Assembly (NCBI RefSeq): GCF_010993745.1
Contig: NZ_WOTN01000003.1
Coordinates: 1,612,001 to 1,676,000, forward strand
From: Fodinicola acaciae
Lineage (GTDB): Bacteria; Actinomycetota; Actinomycetes; Mycobacteriales; HKI-0501
Direction of reading: 5' to 3'
Length of the DNA: 64,000 nucleotides
The position numbers and the translations under genes were made by a program. This document shows, one piece after another, positions 1 to 7,602 of this stretch (its first letter is position 1; each line of letters opens with the position of its first letter). The notes under the pieces are model-generated. The model was not told the origin of the DNA. It did not search any database and saw nothing but the letters and a program-made list of their open reading frames with translations.

Positions 1-14
1 ATGGTGGCATGGGC

Positions 15-474
15 GGTAGCATGGGGGTTATCGGGGATCCGCTGTTCGCGTTGAACTTTGTCGACGCGGCGCCGGATGCGGAGACGGTTCGACTGCTGCA
101 GAAGCTGGATCCTGGTGCCGCGGACCGGTACGAATGCCTCGCCGTGATGGAAGTGACCAACCGGTTGATCGCGGCGATGCAGGGAATGCAGCTCGCCGCG
201 ATGGGGCGGTTCATCACCCAGTACGATCCATTGGCGCGGCGGTACGCCGCCGCCGAAGTCGCCTGCATCTTCCCCAACCACAACCGGCCAGCCAGAACCC
301 GCGAACTCGACCACACCATCCCACCCCCAAACGACCCAACCTCAGCGGACAACCTCAAACCCCTATGCAAGTTCCACCACAAATGCAAAACCCACCACGG
401 CTAGGACCTCACACACATCACACCAGGCACGTACGCCTGGACCTCACCACTCCGCCGCACGTACGTCGTCAACC
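15..474 (+). repeat. Direct repeat, internally deleted copy of the DUF222/HNH unit
   Basis: This stretch matches 5607-6813 almost base for base (three mismatches in the first 245 bases, a few more in the 3' part) but lacks an internal 747-bp block. The match starts at 15 and stops at 474, about 70 bases past the stop codon, so the repeated unit includes a 3' hairpin (CCAGGC / GCCTGG arms at 423-440). Sequences outside the unit differ between the copies. The deletion junction at 262-264 carries the trinucleotide cct, which is present at both deletion ends in the longer copy. Confidence 0.9.
21..404 (+). CDS. Miniaturised DUF222/HNH endonuclease-like protein (13E12 family)
   Basis: The protein has 127 residues. 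Residues 1-81 are the start of the DUF222 region of 13E12-type proteins; residues 82-127 are an HNH module with C82, D97-H98, N111, C116 and H119-H120 in the usual order. Full-length family members have over 350 residues, so most of DUF222 is missing. The cause is a 747-bp (249-codon) in-frame deletion relative to the copy at 5613. The deletion also removes all three frameshifts seen there and so restores an open frame. I chose ATG 21 because it aligns with the ATG of the other copy; an ATG at 9 is in frame. In mycobacteria the related REP13E12 elements serve as a phage attachment site. Whether this short form is made or active is unknown. Confidence 0.7.
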   Translation: MGVIGDPLFALNFVDAAPDAETVRLLQKLDPGAADRYECLAVMEVTNRLIAAMQGMQLAAMGRFITQYDPLARRYAAAEVACIFPNHNRPARTRELDHTIPPPNDPTSADNLKPLCKFHHKCKTHHG

Positions 475-565
475 CGGTAATCGAGTCCTAGTGTACGGCG
501 GCCGCGCCCAGGCGGTTGGCGGCGAGTGCGGCCATCAACTGCCGCGCGGACAACACAAAACCTCA

Positions 566-979
566 TTAGCCGGCGATCCAGTGCAAGGCTTGGCGGTGCT
601 CGTCCGGGCCGAAGTCGGCGACGGCGTCCGCGACTACGAAAGCCTGGATGTCACGCATAAACGCCTCGCACGCCGTGGTCCGGCCAGGGCCCCAGAAATC
701 CGTGAGCAGCGTACGATCCGGCGCGGCCTGCGCGCCAGGTTGCGCGGTGTAGACGATGGGAATGCCGATGGCGACACCGTCGGTCCGCAGCATCGCGATG
801 TTGCCGAGCAACTGCGTGGTCGGCGAGTCGCGTCGCGGAAACGACGCCATGAAATAGTTTTGCATGTCGTGGATCAGCAAAACGGTACGCGCCGGATCCG
901 GCCGCCAATCCACCCGGTTGCGCGGCTCCTCGCCCGGCATCGCATACGGCGAGATCGCCGGCAGTTTCTTCGCGGACAT
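566..979 (-). pseudogene. Isochorismatase (EntB/PhzD-like) remnant with internal deletion
   Basis: The 137-residue frame begins like EntB/PhzD isochorismatases, which convert isochorismate to 2,3-dihydro-2,3-dihydroxybenzoate: the VLLIHDMQNYF strand carries the expected Asp, and the YTAQPGAQ region follows. After the LTDFWGPG segment it jumps straight to ACEAFMRDIQAF, which normally lies about 55 residues later. The block with the catalytic lysine (KWRYSAF-like) is therefore missing. The C-terminus also stops early at ALHWIAG, against about 207 residues for the family. The upstream neighbour is an EntA-like fragment, so this is a decayed dihydroxybenzoate biosynthesis operon. The frame is still open, but loss of the lysine makes isochorismatase activity very unlikely. 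Confidence 0.75.
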
Positions 980-987
980 GGTCTCTC

Positions 988-1137
988 CTAACAGCGCGGT
1001 GTGGCACCGCCGTCGACGTGGAGGTCCTGCATGGTGATGTGCCGAGCGCGGTTGGACACAAGGAAAACCACCGCGTCGGCGATGTCGGACGGATCTGCGA
1101 TCCGGCCGAGCGGAGCTCGTACGCCCGGCAAACCTGG
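988..1137 (-). pseudogene. 2,3-dihydro-2,3-dihydroxybenzoate dehydrogenase (EntA-like) C-terminal fragment
   Basis: Read on the minus strand, this short stretch encodes the last 45 or so residues of an SDR enzyme: an [16 protein letters not shown] segment, then [12 protein letters not shown], then DLHVDGGAT before a TAG at 988. That order, with RHIT before the DGGAT end, is typical of EntA/DhbA dehydrogenases. No N-terminal Rossmann motif is found upstream, where the sequence soon runs into the DinB-like gene on the other strand. The fragment ends 8 bases before the isochorismatase remnant starts, the usual entA-entB adjacency. The upstream limit of the fragment is approximate. Confidence 0.65.
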
Positions 1138-1199
1138 AAAAGCTCGCCGGGCTCATTTCAGGGCCGTAGTTGTCCGCTATTGCCCCTACGGTGACGGCC

Positions 1200-1742
1200 A
1201 TGAGCATCAACTGGAGCGAACAACTGGCGGACCAGCTCGACTGGCACTGGCGGAACCAGCTGCGGGAGCGGCTGGAGGGCCTGACCGACGAGGAGTATCT
1301 GTGGCAGCCGGTGGAGGGTGCGTGGACCGTCCGGCCGCGCACGTCCGACGACGAGCCGGGCACCGGCGACTTCACCATCGACTGGATGTGGCCGCCCCCT
1401 GAGCCGGCGCCGGTGACCACGATCGCCTGGCGGCTCGCCCACATCCTGGTCGGCGTGTTCGGCATGCGCAACGCCAGCCATTTCGGCGGCCCGCCGACGC
1501 ACTTCAGCACCTATGACTATCCCGGCCAGGCCGGCGTCGCGCTCGCGCGGCTGGACGACGCGTACAAACTGTGGATCGAGAGCGTACGCGCACTCGACGA
1601 CGACGCGCTGGCGCGGCCGTGCGGTCCGGCCGAACCGTACCCGGACCTGCCGATGGCCGCGCTGGTGCTGCACATCCACCGTGAGGCCATCCATCACGGC
1701 GCCGAGATCGCTCTGCTGCGCGACCTCTACCTCCGTCGCTGA
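1200..1742 (+). CDS. DinB-superfamily protein (DUF664-like)
   Basis: This 180-residue protein resembles the DinB/YfiT four-helix-bundle superfamily, whose members bind a metal through three histidines and often act as thiol-dependent transferases. Visible His positions are in the WRLAHILVG helix and in HIHREAIHHGAEI near the C-terminus. The early DWHWR and WQPVEGAWTV segments fit the family. I chose ATG 1200 because the protein pattern starts there; a longer frame begins at 1170. No strong ribosome-binding site precedes 1200, so the transcript may be leaderless. It stands alone between the siderophore remnant and the restriction-modification genes. The substrate is unknown. Confidence 0.7.
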   Translation: MSINWSEQLADQLDWHWRNQLRERLEGLTDEEYLWQPVEGAWTVRPRTSDDEPGTGDFTIDWMWPPPEPAPVTTIAWRLAHILVGVFGMRNASHFGGPPTHFSTYDYPGQAGVALARLDDAYKLWIESVRALDDDALARPCGPAEPYPDLPMAALVLHIHREAIHHGAEIALLRDLYLRR

Positions 1743-1807
1743 ATTGTCGGACCCTCGTGCGAGAGTGTCTGCCGGGACCGGTCGGCACGCTGAGCGAGGA
1801 TGTGGGG

Positions 1808-3412
1808 ATGACGGCGGCGGAGCGCAAGGCGAGGGGGGCCTTCTTCACCCCGCCGGAGCTCTGCCGCTATGTCGTCGACTGGGCCGTACGCGCGCCGGCC
1901 GACGCGGTGCTGGAGCCGTCCTGCGGTGAGGCGGCGTTTCTGCTGGCCGCGGCCGAGAAGGTGGACGGTCGCGGCGAGCTGCACGGCGTCGAGCTGCACG
2001 CGGCGAGTGCGGCCGGTGCGCGGTCGCGGCTGGCGCGCGCCGGCGCGCGCGCCAGGGTCAGGGTGGCCGACTTCTTCACCGTGCCGCCGGCGCCGCGCTA
2101 TGACGCGGTGATCGGCAATCCGCCGTATGTGCGCTATCAGGATTTCGCCGGCCAGGCGCGGCTGCGGTCGCAGGAGGCGGCGCTGCGCGCCGGCGTGTCG
2201 CTGAGCGGCCTCGCCTCGTCGTGGGCCGCCTTTACGGTGCATTCCGCGCTTTTCCTGAAGCCAGGCGGCCGGCTCGGGCTGGTGTTGCCGGCCGAGCTGC
2301 TGAGCGTCAACTACGCGGCCGGTGTTCGCAAGTTCCTGATGACGCGGTTTCGCAACGTACGGCTGGTGCTGTTCACCGAGCGGGTTTTCCCCGGCGTGTT
2401 GGAAGAAGTCGTGCTGCTGCTGGCCGACGGCTTCGACCAGGGGCCGACCGACCACTGCGAGCTCTTCCAGGCGACCAACCTGGCCGACCTGCCGCGCGCG
2501 GTCGGCCGGCGCTGGACACCGCCGACGCCGGAGCACAAGTGGACCGCGTCGCTGCTGTCCGCCGGCGCGCTGGCCGCGGTCGACGCGATCAGCGACTTCA
2601 CCGAGCTGGAGACCTGGGGCGACACCACGCTCGGCATGGTGACCGGCAACAACCGCTATTTCGCGCTGTCCGAACGCGCGGTCACCGACAACGGCCTGGA
2701 TCCGGGGGAGCTGCTGCGACTGTCGCCGCCGGGCTCGCGGCACCTACGCGGCCTGGCCTTCACCGAGGCGATGTGGCGGGAGCTGGCCGCCGCCGACCGC
2801 GCGGTGCACCTGTTTCGGCCGGAGCAGCCGTCGGAGGCGGCGCGGCTCTACATCAAGGCCGGCGAGCAGGTCGGCATCGACACCGCGTACAAGTGTCGCG
2901 TGCGCAAGCCGTGGTGGCGCGTGCCGCTGGTGCCGCCGGCGCACATCCTGCTGACATACATGAACGCCGACACGCCGCGACTATGTGCCAACCGCGCGCG
3001 CGTACATCATCTGAACTCGGTGCACGGCGTCTATCTGCGGCCCGGCCACGTGAAAATCGGCCTCGACCTGCTGCCGCTGGCCGCGCTCAACAGCATGACG
3101 CTGCTCGGCGCGGAGGTGGTCGGCCGCGCGTACGGCGGTGGGATGCTGAAACTGGAGCCGAAAGAGGCCGACAAGCTGCCGGTGCCGTCGCGCGAGCTGC
3201 TGCGCGAGGCGCGCGCCGACCTGCTGGCCCTGCAACCGGCGGTGACCGCGGCGGTGCAGAATGGCGCGGTGACCGATGCCGCCGCTCTCGTCGACGAGGT
3301 GCTGCTCGTACGCCATCTTGGCCTGCGCCGCAAGGACATCGCCGCGCTGCGCGAGGCACATGCCGACCTGCACGGCCGGCGGCTGGCGCGTGGCCGGGGT
3401 CCGGATGCCTGA
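1808..3412 (+). CDS. Type II N6-adenine DNA methyltransferase
   Basis: The 534-residue protein has an N-terminal class I SAM-dependent methyltransferase fold. It opens with the GAFFTPPELC box (10-19) typical of gamma-type adenine methylases. Motif I is EPSCGEAAF (36-44) and the catalytic NPPY motif IV is at 104-107. The remaining 400 residues should hold the target-recognition region. The last bases overlap the start of a XamI-like nuclease by 8 bases, so the two are translationally coupled as one restriction-modification operon. ATG 1808 was chosen because the TPP box follows directly; an in-frame ATG at 1757 would add 17 residues. The enzyme presumably protects GTCGAC, a sequence seen many times in this window, if the neighbour has XamI specificity. 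Confidence 0.85.
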   Translation: MTAAERKARGAFFTPPELCRYVVDWAVRAPADAVLEPSCGEAAFLLAAAEKVDGRGELHGVELHAASAAGARSRLARAGARARVRVADFFTVPPAPRYDAVIGNPPYVRYQDFAGQARLRSQEAALRAGVSLSGLASSWAAFTVHSALFLKPGGRLGLVLPAELLSVNYAAGVRKFLMTRFRNVRLVLFTERVFPGVLEEVVLLLADGFDQGPTDHCELFQATNLADLPRAVGRRWTPPTPEHKWTASLLSAGALAAVDAISDFTELETWGDTTLGMVTGNNRYFALSERAVTDNGLDPGELLRLSPPGSRHLRGLAFTEAMWRELAAADRAVHLFRPEQPSEAARLYIKAGEQVGIDTAYKCRVRKPWWRVPLVPPAHILLTYMNADTPRLCANRARVHHLNSVHGVYLRPGHVKIGLDLLPLAALNSMTLLGAEVVGRAYGGGMLKLEPKEADKLPVPSRELLREARADLLALQPAVTAAVQNGAVTDAAALVDEVLLVRHLGLRRKDIAALREAHADLHGRRLARGRGPDA

Positions 3413-4280
3413 CGTCTTCGACACGTTCGAGCCAGCGATCCGCGCGCGGCCGCAGGTCAATCCGTGGGACGCCGACTCCGGCGCGTACGTCGCCGACTAT
3501 GACCTGCTGGCGACTCTGCTCGGCATCCCGGTCGGCGACGGCAGCGGCTCGGAGTCGGGCCGGCTGGCCAAGGCGATCGACGCGTGGACGGCGTACGAGC
3601 TGCGGCGTGCCGGATTCCCGCCCGACGAGGTGTGGCCACGGCTGACCCGCCCCCGCGTACTTCCGCGCGAGCTCGGCATCTTCATCGACCGGCTGCCGCG
3701 GCCGCTGCAGATGGCGGCCAGGGATCAGTTGCTGCGCAACAAAACCGTCGCTCCATCCGACGCGCGCGTGCTCGGCCGCGCGTACGTGAAACAGGTCGAC
3801 GTGCTGATCTCGCAGTGGTCGCGCGGCCCGGAGCTGCTGGTCTCGACCAAGTCGATGGTCTCGTCCTTCCGTAACAACCTGCCCAACCGCTTCGAGGAAT
3901 CGTACGGTGACGCCAAAAACCTGCGCGGCCGCTATCCGATGGCCGCGATGGGTTTTCTTTTCGTGCTGCGCTCGACGGTGTTGGACGAGCCGGGCACTTT
4001 CGAGAAGGCGCTGGACATGTTGCGCAAGCTGCGCGTCGAGTCGGATGTCTACGACGCGACCTCGATCGTGCTGGCGGAGTGGGACGACGACGATTTTTCT
4101 GGTGTGTCCATCCGTACGGACGCGGTGCCGGCCGACCTGAGCGCCGACCGGTTCATCGCCACGCTGATCGAGGCGGTGCTGGACCGTACGCCGATCGAGA
4201 TGCACGTCGAGGTCCGCGGCCGCCGCGAACACCGGCAGCTGCCTCTGGAAGAGGACTCTGACTTTTTCCTGCTGGAGTAG
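3405..4280 (+). CDS. XamI-like type II restriction endonuclease
   Basis: The 291-residue protein resembles the XamI restriction endonuclease family (known specificity GTCGAC). The recognisable centre is LVSTKSMVSSFRNN followed by NRFEESYGDAKNLRGRYP and MAAMGFLF, near residues 145-190. The rest is alpha-helical with a variable N-terminus. Start and stop are well placed: the ATG overlaps the methyltransferase stop by 8 bases, the usual arrangement for coupled expression of modification and restriction. No controller (C) protein gene is visible nearby. The family call rests on pattern memory of the central motif, so GTCGAC specificity is an inference. Confidence 0.7.
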   Translation: MPDVFDTFEPAIRARPQVNPWDADSGAYVADYDLLATLLGIPVGDGSGSESGRLAKAIDAWTAYELRRAGFPPDEVWPRLTRPRVLPRELGIFIDRLPRPLQMAARDQLLRNKTVAPSDARVLGRAYVKQVDVLISQWSRGPELLVSTKSMVSSFRNNLPNRFEESYGDAKNLRGRYPMAAMGFLFVLRSTVLDEPGTFEKALDMLRKLRVESDVYDATSIVLAEWDDDDFSGVSIRTDAVPADLSADRFIATLIEAVLDRTPIEMHVEVRGRREHRQLPLEEDSDFFLLE

Positions 4281-4282
4281 GA

Positions 4283-4645
4283 ATGGACGACGTGCTGGCC
4301 GTGTCAGCGGCATTCGACGCGGCTCTGGTCCGTAACGACGCGGCCGCCGCCGTCGCCGGTTTCATGACCGACGACTGGGTCTACGTCGGTCCGGCCGGAG
4401 CCACGCCGAAGGCCGACATCATCGGCTGGATCGCCTCCGGGCGGCTCGTACACGACACCATGTCGGTGATTGGCGGCGAGATGGTCTTGCCGGTTGGCGA
4501 TGCGGTGGTTTTGTCTGCGCGCAAGGCAAGTTCTGGTCGGTGGGACGGCGTGCCGTACACCGCCGATGAGTGGATCACCGAGGTTTACGTACGCACGGGC
4601 GCCGGGTGGCGTTGTGCGTTCAGCCAGAAGACTCCCGCCGAGTGA
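4283..4645 (+). CDS. SnoaL-like / NTF2-fold protein (DUF4440-type)
   Basis: This 120-residue protein follows the NTF2-like pattern: an N-terminal helix with AAFDAALVRNDAAAV, then FMTDDWVYVGPAG, and a C-terminal strand pair ending in TGAGWRCAFSQKTP. Members of this fold bind small ligands or act as small isomerases, but many have no known role. It starts 2 bases after the restriction endonuclease stop, so it is probably on the same transcript. Nothing connects it functionally to restriction, and it may simply be read through. Confidence 0.75.
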   Translation: MDDVLAVSAAFDAALVRNDAAAAVAGFMTDDWVYVGPAGATPKADIIGWIASGRLVHDTMSVIGGEMVLPVGDAVVLSARKASSGRWDGVPYTADEWITEVYVRTGAGWRCAFSQKTPAE

Positions 4646-4701
4646 CGCTCAGTTTTCCGCCTGCCTCGAGTCTATTGGTCAAATCGACAGACGGAGGCAG
4701 C

Positions 4702-5169
4702 ATGTTCAAGGTCGACGCATCGACCGTCAACGAGTACTTCAGCGCGGATCCGGCTCGCGAAGCGGACCTGCGCGCCGTCGACCGGCTGATCCGGTCGGCA
4801 GCGCCGGCGCTGAAGCGCCAATTTTTCGGTGGCACGCCTGGCGGCAGGCCGGGGATGTCGATGCGACTGGTCGGCTATGGACTGTTTCAGTATCACGTCA
4901 AAGCGTCGGCGCAGCCGATCGACTGGCCAGTGATCGGGTTGGCGCTGCAGAAAAACCACCTCAGCCTGTATGTGGCGGCGGTCGAGGACGGCGCGTACGT
5001 CGTGGAGCGTTTTGCCGGCAGGCTAGGGAAGGTCAGTCTCGGGCGGAACAACATCCGTTTCAGGACGTACGCCGACCTCGGCCATGATGGGTTGACCGAT
5101 CTGGTCAGGTATGTCGGCGATGGAATTGTCAGCGGTCGTCTCGAACTACGGTATGGCCGGGTCCAATAG
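4702..5169 (+). CDS. DUF1801-family protein
   Basis: The 155-residue protein has the DUF1801 (YdhG-like) pattern: paired helices with READLRAVDRLIRSA, then a beta-rich part with MSMRLVGYGLFQYH and LALQKNHLSLYV, and a closing IRFRTYADL segment. ATG 4702 follows an acggagg ribosome-binding site. The role of DUF1801 proteins is not established. The gene is the last in the rightward series 1200-5169 and is followed by a gene-free region with a long palindrome. Confidence 0.7.
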   Translation: MFKVDASTVNEYFSADPAREADLRAVDRLIRSAAPALKRQFFGGTPGGRPGMSMRLVGYGLFQYHVKASAQPIDWPVIGLALQKNHLSLYVAAVEDGAYVVERFAGRLGKVSLGRNNIRFRTYADLGHDGLTDLVRYVGDGIVSGRLELRYGRVQ

Positions 5170-5359
5170 ACCTGGCCGAGACCCTTGGATGCTGCGGAGT
5201 CGGGGGTGTGCGGCTTGGGGGCGACGCTGAAGCGGCGGAGGTGGAGTGCGGGCGCCATGGGTTGCGGTGGGGGGTCGCATCGTGTGGTGAGAGGTGGTTG
5301 GGGCCGGGTGTTGCCGTGAGGAGATGGTTGAGCCGTCGAGGGTGCGGGTTGGGTGCGGG

Positions 5360-5515
5360 GTGGCTTTGTTTGTTCTCCCCCTCGACGCCCTGAAGGGGAC
5401 CACATTTCCGACACAGGCGGCGGAGCTTGCGTACATGGCTGGGTTGAGTGGGCCGCCGCCTGTATCGGAAATGTGGTTTGCGGAGCACACCGAGGGGAAG
5501 AACAAACAAAGCCAC
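5360..5515. repeat. 156-bp imperfect palindrome (64-base arms)
   Basis: Arm 5360-5423 pairs with arm 5453-5515. The outer 25 bases (starting GTGGCTTTGTTTGTTCT) match with one mismatch. About 14 bases diverge, then 25 inner bases (starting ACCACATTTCCGA) match with one mismatch. A 29-base spacer separates the arms. Arm length and quality far exceed an intrinsic terminator. A non-autonomous inverted-repeat element or a strong structured 3' end are both possible. Confidence 0.85.
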
Positions 5516-5600
5516 CACAATGAAAAAAAAAAGCGAAAACAACCCGTCATTTCCCTGTGTTTGTAGGGAAGTTGCGGCTCATCACGTGCGAACTCTGCGG

Positions 5601-5606
5601 TATAAT
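5601..5606 (+). promoter_or_regulatory. Consensus -10 box of a leaderless promoter
   Basis: A perfect TATAAT lies 6 bases before the ATG at 5613, so a transcript started at the normal distance would begin at or next to the A of that ATG. There is no ribosome-binding site. The -10 box is not present in front of the deleted copy at 21, where the upstream sequence differs. Confidence 0.6.
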
Positions 5607-6813
5607 GGTAGCATGGGGGTTATCGGGGATCCGCTGTTCGCGTTGAACTTTGTCGACGCGGCGCCGGATGCGGAGACGGTTCGACTGCTGCAGAAGCTGG
5701 ATCCTGGTGCCGCGGACCGGTACGAGTGCCTCGCCGTGATGGAAGTGACCAACCAGTTGATCGCGGCGATACAGGGAATGCAGCTCGCCGCGATGGGGCG
5801 GTTCATCACCCAGTACGATCCATTGGCGCGGCGGTACGCCGCCGCCGAAGTCGCCTCAGCGTTGACATGGACCACCAGAGCCGCCGCCAGCCGGTTGCAG
5901 TGGGGCCGAACACCTAACCACCACACTCCCCCGCACACTGGCCGCACTGTATGCCGATGCTATCGACATCGCCAAGGCCCGGACAATGATCAAGCAGACC
6001 GAAATCATCGACCCCAACATCGCCGGCCAAGTCGAGAACAACCGTCATCCCGCAGGCCAAGAACCGGACCTACCGCTGGTTCCGCGACACCACCAAGCGC
6101 ACCATCGCCACCCTTGACCCGGAAGGCTCCGAGCAGCGCCGCCACGACAAGAACAAGCAGCGCCGCATCGAGAAAGAAGACACCGACGACGACATGGCCC
6201 GGCTCAGCGCCCCGCTGCCGGCCGAGAAGACCGAGGCGATCTACCAGCTCATCAACAACATCGCACACAACCAGAAAACGGCCGACGACCCACGTTCCAT
6301 GGACCAGATCCGCGCCGACGCGCTCACCGACCGGATCCTTTGGCGACCCCACCAACATGAAAATCCGCATCAACGTCAAAACCAACGCCACCACCATGAC
6401 GGGCCCGGACAACCAGCCCGGTCAGCTCATCGGCCACGAACCAATCACCACCCAGCACGCACGGAAGCTAGCCAAGCAGCCCAGCAGCGAATGGTACCGA
6501 CCCTGGACCGACAGCCCCACCCACACCCTCCTGAACTACGAGCACCTCAAATACAAACCCAACCCCACACTCGCCGACTACGCCAGAGCCAACACCCCCA
6601 CCTGCAACTTCCCCAACCACAACCGGCCAGCCAGAACCCGCGAACTCGACCACACCATCCCACCCCCAAACGACCCAACCTCAGCGGACAACCTCAAACC
6701 CCTATGCAAGTTCCACCACAAATGCAAAACCCACCACGGCTAGGACCTCACCCAAATCACACCAGGCACGTACGCCTGGACCTCACCACTCCGCCGCACG
6801 TACGTCGTCAACC
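5607..6813 (+). repeat. Direct repeat, longer copy of the DUF222/HNH unit
   Basis: This copy holds all of the unit found in shortened form at 15-474, in the same orientation. It includes 70 bases beyond the stop codon with the CCAGGC/GCCTGG hairpin (6762-6779). Together with the first copy it encloses about 5.1 kb that carries the restriction-modification operon. Confidence 0.9.
5613..6743 (+). pseudogene. Frameshifted DUF222/HNH endonuclease gene (13E12 family)
   Basis: Homology switches frame three times. The first frame gives the N-terminus to about 5900. The second gives LAALYADAIDIAKARTM and EIIDPNIAGQVE to about 6045. The third gives NRTYRWFRDTTKRTIATLD and LSAPLPAEKTEAIYQL to about 6340. 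The first frame then returns with FGDPTNMKIRINV, ending in the HNH module (C-x4-H, DH, NLKPLC, HH). Assembled, these pieces make a full-length DUF222/HNH protein of the usual size. A continuous first-frame reading exists from 5613 to 6743, but its middle is Ser/Pro/Arg-rich out-of-frame sequence. An annotation program may therefore call an intact protein here. Sequencing error could explain one shift but hardly three. Confidence 0.8.
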
Positions 6814-6828
6814 TCAACCAGTGAGCGC

Positions 6829-7602
6829 TCAACGAGCGAGTTCGTGTTCCAATGCCTCCAACTCGCTGCCGCCGGACATCTGGTGTGTGAGCTCCGGCAG
6901 CGTGATCTCGTCGCGTGTCGCGTTCATGGCAAGGCCGCCGCGGTTGAGGATGATGAACCGGTCACCAACCAGATAGGCGTGATGCGGATTGTGGCTGATG
7001 AAAATCACCCCGATGCCAGCATCGCGCGCCGCGGCGATGTATTTCAGCACCACCCCCGACTGCTTGACACCGAGCGCGGCCGTCGGCTCGTCGAGGATCA
7101 GGATCTTGGCACCGAAATAGATGGCTCGTGCGATTGCCACACATTGGCTCTGACCACCGGACAGTGTGCCGATCGGTTGGTCCACATCGGACAGTGCGAT
7201 TCCCATTTTGCGCAGCTCGGCGTCGGCCGTACGCCGCATCGCCGGAATGTCCAGCCGCCGCAACGGGCCGCGACCCTTGGTGATCTCCGAGCCGAGGAAG
7301 AAGTTGCGCCACACCGGCATCAACGGCACCAACGCCAGATCCTGGTAGACCGTCGCGATGCCGCGCGCCAGCGCCTCTCGCGGCGTGGCGAAGTGGACGG
7401 CCTCACCGCTCACCTCGTACGTGCCGGAATCCGCCGGGATCAGCCCGGACACGATCTTGATCAGCGTCGACTTGCCGGCACCGTTGTCGCCGAGAATGCA
7501 GGTCACCTCGCCTTGCGAGACCTCCAGCGACACACCGTCGAGCGCGGTGACATTGCCATAACGCTTGCCGATCCCGCTGAGTCGTACGGTTGGCACAGTC
7601 AT
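6829..7602 (-). CDS. Sugar ABC transporter, ATP-binding subunit
   Basis: The 257-residue protein is a complete single-domain ABC ATPase of the carbohydrate uptake CUT2 type: Walker [10 protein letters not shown] at 38-46, Q-loop around YQDLAL, signature LSGGQ at 147-151, Walker B ILILDE at 168-172, and H-loop in [11 protein letters not shown]2 ATPases are usually about 500 residues with two domains, but single-domain versions like this (FrcA/RbsA half) are common in actinobacteria. The start overlaps the permease stop by 4 bases. It is the last gene of the leftward polyol operon. The substrate is inferred from neighbours as inositol or a related cyclitol or sugar. Confidence 0.9.
   Translation of the reverse strand: MTVPTVRLSGIGKRYGNVTALDGVSLEVSQGEVTCILGDNGAGKSTLIKIVSGLIPADSGTYEVSGEAVHFATPREALARGIATVYQDLALVPLMPVWRNFFLGSEITKGRGPLRRLDIPAMRRTADAELRKMGIALSDVDQPIGTLSGGQSQCVAIARAIYFGAKILILDEPTAALGVKQSGVVLKYIAAARDAGIGVIFISHNPHHAYLVGDRFIILNRGGLAMNATRDEITLPELTHQMSGGSELEALEHELAR

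Larger units (their letters stand above)
5170..5612. other. Gene-free spacer, G-rich then palindromic then A-rich
   Basis: No credible gene is seen here. Bases 5170-5359 are unusually rich in G on the plus strand with short tggggg/gggtg runs. Bases 5360-5515 form a long imperfect palindrome. Bases 5516-5600 are A/T-rich, with a ten-A run after aatg near 5520, which is out of character for the window. The leftward frames over 5129-5550 are low-complexity Pro/Arg/Ser shadows without a ribosome-binding site. Confidence 0.6.

Noticed and set aside
566-1510. A 314-residue leftward frame through the isochorismatase remnant
   Set aside because: Only the part after the ATG at 979 resembles a protein family. 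The upstream part is antisense to the DinB-like gene and has shadow composition.
1808-4280. Type I, BREX or other multi-gene defence system
   Set aside because: Only one methyltransferase and one nuclease are present. No specificity subunit, translocase ATPase, phosphatase or kinase lies nearby.
5129-5550. Leftward frames over the spacer and palindrome
   Set aside because: Low-complexity Pro/Arg/Ser/His composition, no ribosome-binding site, and overlap with the end of the DUF1801 gene.
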